Shown: positions 61,556 through 64,000 of the stretch, piece by piece | Position numbering within the stretch: position 1 is the stretch's first letter | How the letters are laid out: each line of letters begins with the position of its first letter | NCBI GenBank assembly: GCA_964370435.1 | Contig: CAYJJG010000001.1 | Location: 124,001 to 188,000 of the forward strand | DNA length: 64,000 bases | Reading direction: 5' to 3' | Source of the DNA: CALVGQ01 sp964370435 | GTDB lineage: Bacteria > Bacillota_I > Bacilli_A > Erysipelotrichales > Erysipelotrichaceae | Notes under the pieces: model-generated | Told to the model about the DNA's origin: nothing | What the model saw: the letters and a program-made list of their open reading frames with translations, nothing else | Database searches by the model: none | Made by a program: the position numbers and the translations under genes

Positions 61556-62656
61556 TTACACATTAAATCTAAAATGTAAGACATCTCCATCTTTAACTAA
61601 ATACTCTTTTCCTTCAAGTCTTAATTTACCATTCTCTTTTAAAGCAACTTCGCTTTTATAAGTCATCAAATCATCGTAGCTATATGTTTCTGCACGAATA
61701 AATCCTTTTTGAAAATCAGTATGAATTATTCCAGCGCATTCAGGTGCAGTCATTCCTTCTTTAAAAGTCCAGGCACGAACTTCTTGTTTTCCTGCTGTAA
61801 AATAAGTCTTAAGTCCTAAGATTGTGTACGCTGTTTTAATAACATAGTCCAACCCACTTTCTTTTATACCTAAATCTGCTAAAAATACATTCTTTTCTTC
61901 TTTATCTAGTGACGATAATTCTTCTTCAATGCTTGCACATACCGCAATTACTTCATTATTTTCACTCTTTGCAAAGGCACTTACTTGATTGTAGTACTCA
62001 TTTTCACTTGGATTAGCAATTTCTATTTCAGACATATTAGCAATATATATCATTGGCTTTGAAGTTAATAGTTGATAGTGTCGTGCTACTAAATCTTCTT
62101 CTTTAGTTAATTCAACACTACGTGCCATTTTACCTGCTAGTAAGCAATCATATAATTTTTTAAGCACCGTGTATTCTTGTAGAGCTTCTTTATCTTTTTG
62201 TTGTGCTTTTCGCTCTACTTTACTAATTCTATTTTCAACACTTTGTAAATCAGCCATAACTAACTCTAAGTTAATTATTTCTATATCACGTTTTGGATCA
62301 ACACTTCCCTCTACATGGGTTATGTCTGCTGAATCAAAACAACGAACAACATGACATATCGCATCCACTTGACGAATATGAGATAAAAACTGATTCCCTA
62401 GTCCTTCTCCTTTACTCGCTCCTTTTACTAGTCCTGCAATATCAGTAAATTCAAATGTAGTAAAAATTGTTTTCTTAGGTTCAATAAGTTCACATATATT
62501 GCTTATTCGCTCATCTGGAACTTCAACAACTCCTACATTAGGATTTATTGTTGCAAAGGGGTAGTTTGCAGCCTCTACTTGGCTTTGTGTTATGGCGTTA
62601 AACAGTGTCGACTTACCTACATTGGGTAAACCTACTATTCCTGCTGTTAATGGCAT
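61556..62656 (-). CDS. ychF: Redox-regulated ATPase YchF (Obg family)
   Basis: The 366 residues start GLPNVGKSTLFNAIT (P-loop), then NYPFATINPNVGVV (switch I), DIAGLVKGASKGEGLGNQFL (G3) and a C-terminal TGS domain (RAWTFKEGMTAPECAGIIHTDF). YchF binds ATP rather than GTP and is linked to ribosomes and stress. Length matches the family. Confidence 0.97.
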   Translation of the reverse strand: MPLTAGIVGLPNVGKSTLFNAITQSQVEAANYPFATINPNVGVVEVPDERISNICELIEPKKTIFTTFEFTDIAGLVKGASKGEGLGNQFLSHIRQVDAICHVVRCFDSADITHVEGSVDPKRDIEIINLELVMADLQSVENRISKVERKAQQKDKEALQEYTVLKKLYDCLLAGKMARSVELTKEEDLVARHYQLLTSKPMIYIANMSEIEIANPSENEYYNQVSAFAKSENNEVIAVCASIEEELSSLDKEEKNVFLADLGIKESGLDYVIKTAYTILGLKTYFTAGKQEVRAWTFKEGMTAPECAGIIHTDFQKGFIRAETYSYDDLMTYKSEVALKENGKLRLEGKEYLVKDGDVLHFRFNV

Positions 62657-62749
62657 TAAAAATCATCCTTTCAATTTCTTTTTATAGTTTACCTTTTTTA
62701 ATCAGATTAAACAAGATAAATATTTTAATATACACATTTAATAGCATAT

Positions 62750-62781
62750 ATTTAAAAAGCGTCCACCTGTGTGGACACTTT
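62750..62781 (-). terminator. Terminator of argS-rpoE
   Basis: AAAG-GTCCAC and GTGGAC-CTTT pair (62756-62766 with 62771-62781), loop CTGT, followed by T on the minus strand, just after the rpoE stop. Confidence 0.82.
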
Positions 62782-62782
62782 C

Positions 62783-63094
62783 CTAATACGCTTCTTCTAT
62801 GATTTCTTCTAATTCTTCAACTTCTTCTGATTCTTCTTCAGTTTCAATTTCTTCAATTTCAATTTTGATATCATCGTATTTGTATCTAGTTCTTAAATTC
62901 CACGTATTGTCTCCTAATGAAACAAAACGCTTATCAAGCATTAATTCTGAGTAAAATTTTGCAATTTTAGTTTCTGCTTGAGCTGGAGTAAATCCTAGTG
63001 TTGAACTAACTTCACTCCATAATTTTGAAAATGTTACTTCTTTTCTTTTTTTGCCTAGTAATTCGTAGGCAACATCTGTCATCGATCCAGCCAT
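62783..63094 (-). CDS. rpoE: RNA polymerase delta subunit
   Basis: The 103 residues have the N-terminal HARE-HTH domain (MTDVAYELLGKKRKEVTFSKLWSEVS...LDKRFVSLGDNTWNLR) and a short, very acidic C-terminal tail (about 30 residues, mostly Glu). Delta raises RNA polymerase recycling and sensitivity to initiating nucleotides and is limited to Firmicutes. The tail is much shorter than the roughly 80 residues of B. subtilis. It follows argS by 11 bases. Confidence 0.92.
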   Translation of the reverse strand: MAGSMTDVAYELLGKKRKEVTFSKLWSEVSSTLGFTPAQAETKIAKFYSELMLDKRFVSLGDNTWNLRTRYKYDDIKIEIEEIETEEESEEVEELEEIIEEAY

Positions 63095-63105
63095 CTTTTC
63101 ACTCC

Positions 63106-64000
63106 TTACATTTTTTCTGGGGCGCTTACACCGATTAAGCTTAAAGCATTTTTTAAAGTAATTTTTGTAGCCATCACTAACGCTAATCGTTGTGATGTTA
63201 AAACACTATTTTCTTTATCTACTACTTTACAATCTCCATAAAAACTATGGAAATATTGTGATAATGTGCGAATATAGTTGCACATTTTATGTGGTTGTCT
63301 AGTTGTTGCCGCATCACTTACTACATTTGTGAATTCATTAATATGCTTGCATAAATTTATTTCTTTTTCATGAGTTAGTAGCTCTGTGCTATTAGCAATA
63401 GTCAAACCTTCTGCTTGTCGTAATATGGAACACATTCTAGCATGTGCATATTGAGCATAATAAACCGGATTTTCGTTTGTTTGTTTCTTTGCCATATCTA
63501 TATCGAAATCCATTTGTGTATCAGCTGCACGAGATGCAAAATAATACCTTACTGCATCTGCTCCTGCTTCTTCAATCAAATCTCTTAAAGCTACTGCTTT
63601 TCCTGATCTTTTTGATAGCTTAAATTCCTCACCATCTTTAATCATTCTAGCCATTTGAATAATATCCACACTTAATTTATCAGCCTCATACCCTAAGGTT
63701 TGAATAGCTGCTTTTAAGCGTGTGATATAGCCATGATGATCCGCTCCAAAGAAATCAACTAAGTAGTCATATCCGCGGTCTAATTTATCAAGATGATAAG
63801 CAATATCAGGTGTTAAATACGTATAGCTCTTATCGCTTTTGACAAGAACACGGTCTTTATCATCATTAAATTCGCATGTTTTTAACCACAAAGCACCTTC
63901 TTCTTCATAAGTCATATTTTTTGATTTTAGTTTATCAAGTGCTTTTTCAATCATTTTACGCTCATAAATGCTACGCTCACTAGTCCATACATCAAATTCA
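63106..64000 (-). CDS. argS: Arginyl-tRNA synthetase, C-terminal part (truncated by window edge)
   Basis: The frame stays open to the window edge (EFDVWTSERSIYERK upstream of the first internal ATG), so the N-terminus lies beyond. The part present includes SKSDKSYTYLTPDIAYHLDK-like sequence (TYLTPDIAYH), FGADHHGYITRLK, the KLSKR stand-in for KMSKS, and the anticodon-binding C-terminal domain ending VSAPEKM. rpoE follows directly, as seen in other Firmicutes. Confidence 0.95.
   Translation of the reverse strand, partial: EFDVWTSERSIYERKMIEKALDKLKSKNMTYEEEGALWLKTCEFNDDKDRVLVKSDKSYTYLTPDIAYHLDKLDRGYDYLVDFFGADHHGYITRLKAAIQTLGYEADKLSVDIIQMARMIKDGEEFKLSKRSGKAVALRDLIEEAGADAVRYYFASRAADTQMDFDIDMAKKQTNENPVYYAQYAHARMCSILRQAEGLTIANSTELLTHEKEINLCKHINEFTNVVSDAATTRQPHKMCNYIRTLSQYFHSFYGDCKVVDKENSVLTSQRLALVMATKITLKNALSLIGVSAPEKM

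Overview
The window (about one third G+C) reads as the chromosome of a low-GC Firmicute. The evidence is gene order: rpmE-tdk-prfA-prmC, then ywlC/tsaC-glyA-upp and atpZIBEFHAGDC in the Bacillus/Clostridium arrangement, together with strong AGGAGG ribosome sites, a metG T-box, a preQ1-type leader, an RNA polymerase delta subunit, a DarA c-di-AMP receptor and RicT. An Erysipelotrichia-like or early-branching Bacilli affiliation is a guess; I cannot name the species.

Region by region. 1-430: a tandem pair of small intergenic genes, each with an extended -10 promoter, two hairpins, three UCCCCU motifs and an intrinsic terminator. I read them as duplicated C-rich regulatory RNAs. 620-8040: the F-type ATP synthase operon led by upp; its c subunit carries the glutamine plus Glu-Thr signature of Na+-binding rotors. 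8200-17600: glyA, tsaC, a possible SpoIIR relic, a DUF454 protein, a CydDC-like ABC pair destroyed by at least six frameshifts, prmC, prfA, tdk and rpmE. 17690-23750: a PASTA-repeat surface protein and two permease-ATPase modules. The ATPases and permease C-termini of the two modules are identical while the ectodomains differ. 24000-30700: ftsE-ftsX-M23 hydrolase-ctpA-uvrB. 30880-38310: yitT, nadK, a CYTH protein, metG with its T-box, a split transketolase and a cold-shock gene. 38350-43620: an unknown protein, rubrerythrin and PerR, rsmI, ricT, holB and tmk. 43720-50050: EIIA-Glc, GlpP, a Na+/solute symporter, queT with its riboswitch, an IS200-type insertion, folD and dtd. 50400-64000: secreted and cell-wall proteins, an ECF S component, a TetR-controlled heterodimeric ABC exporter with a MATE pump, darA, an AraC regulator, ychF, rpoE and the C-terminal part of argS.

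How the parts fit. Most of the window is housekeeping. Na+ probably links the ATP synthase to the SSS symporter at 45.4 kb. Three surface systems (PASTA/Vex-like, FtsEX-M23-CtpA, CAP and peptidoglycan-binding proteins) act at the envelope. The most unusual items are the duplicated C-rich RNA genes at 1-421, the duplicated Vex-like modules with a PASTA partner, and a second small-RNA candidate between upp and glyA.

Limits. All family names come from reading protein motifs by eye; no search was run. Start codons were moved from the longest frame wherever a ribosome site clearly supported another start.
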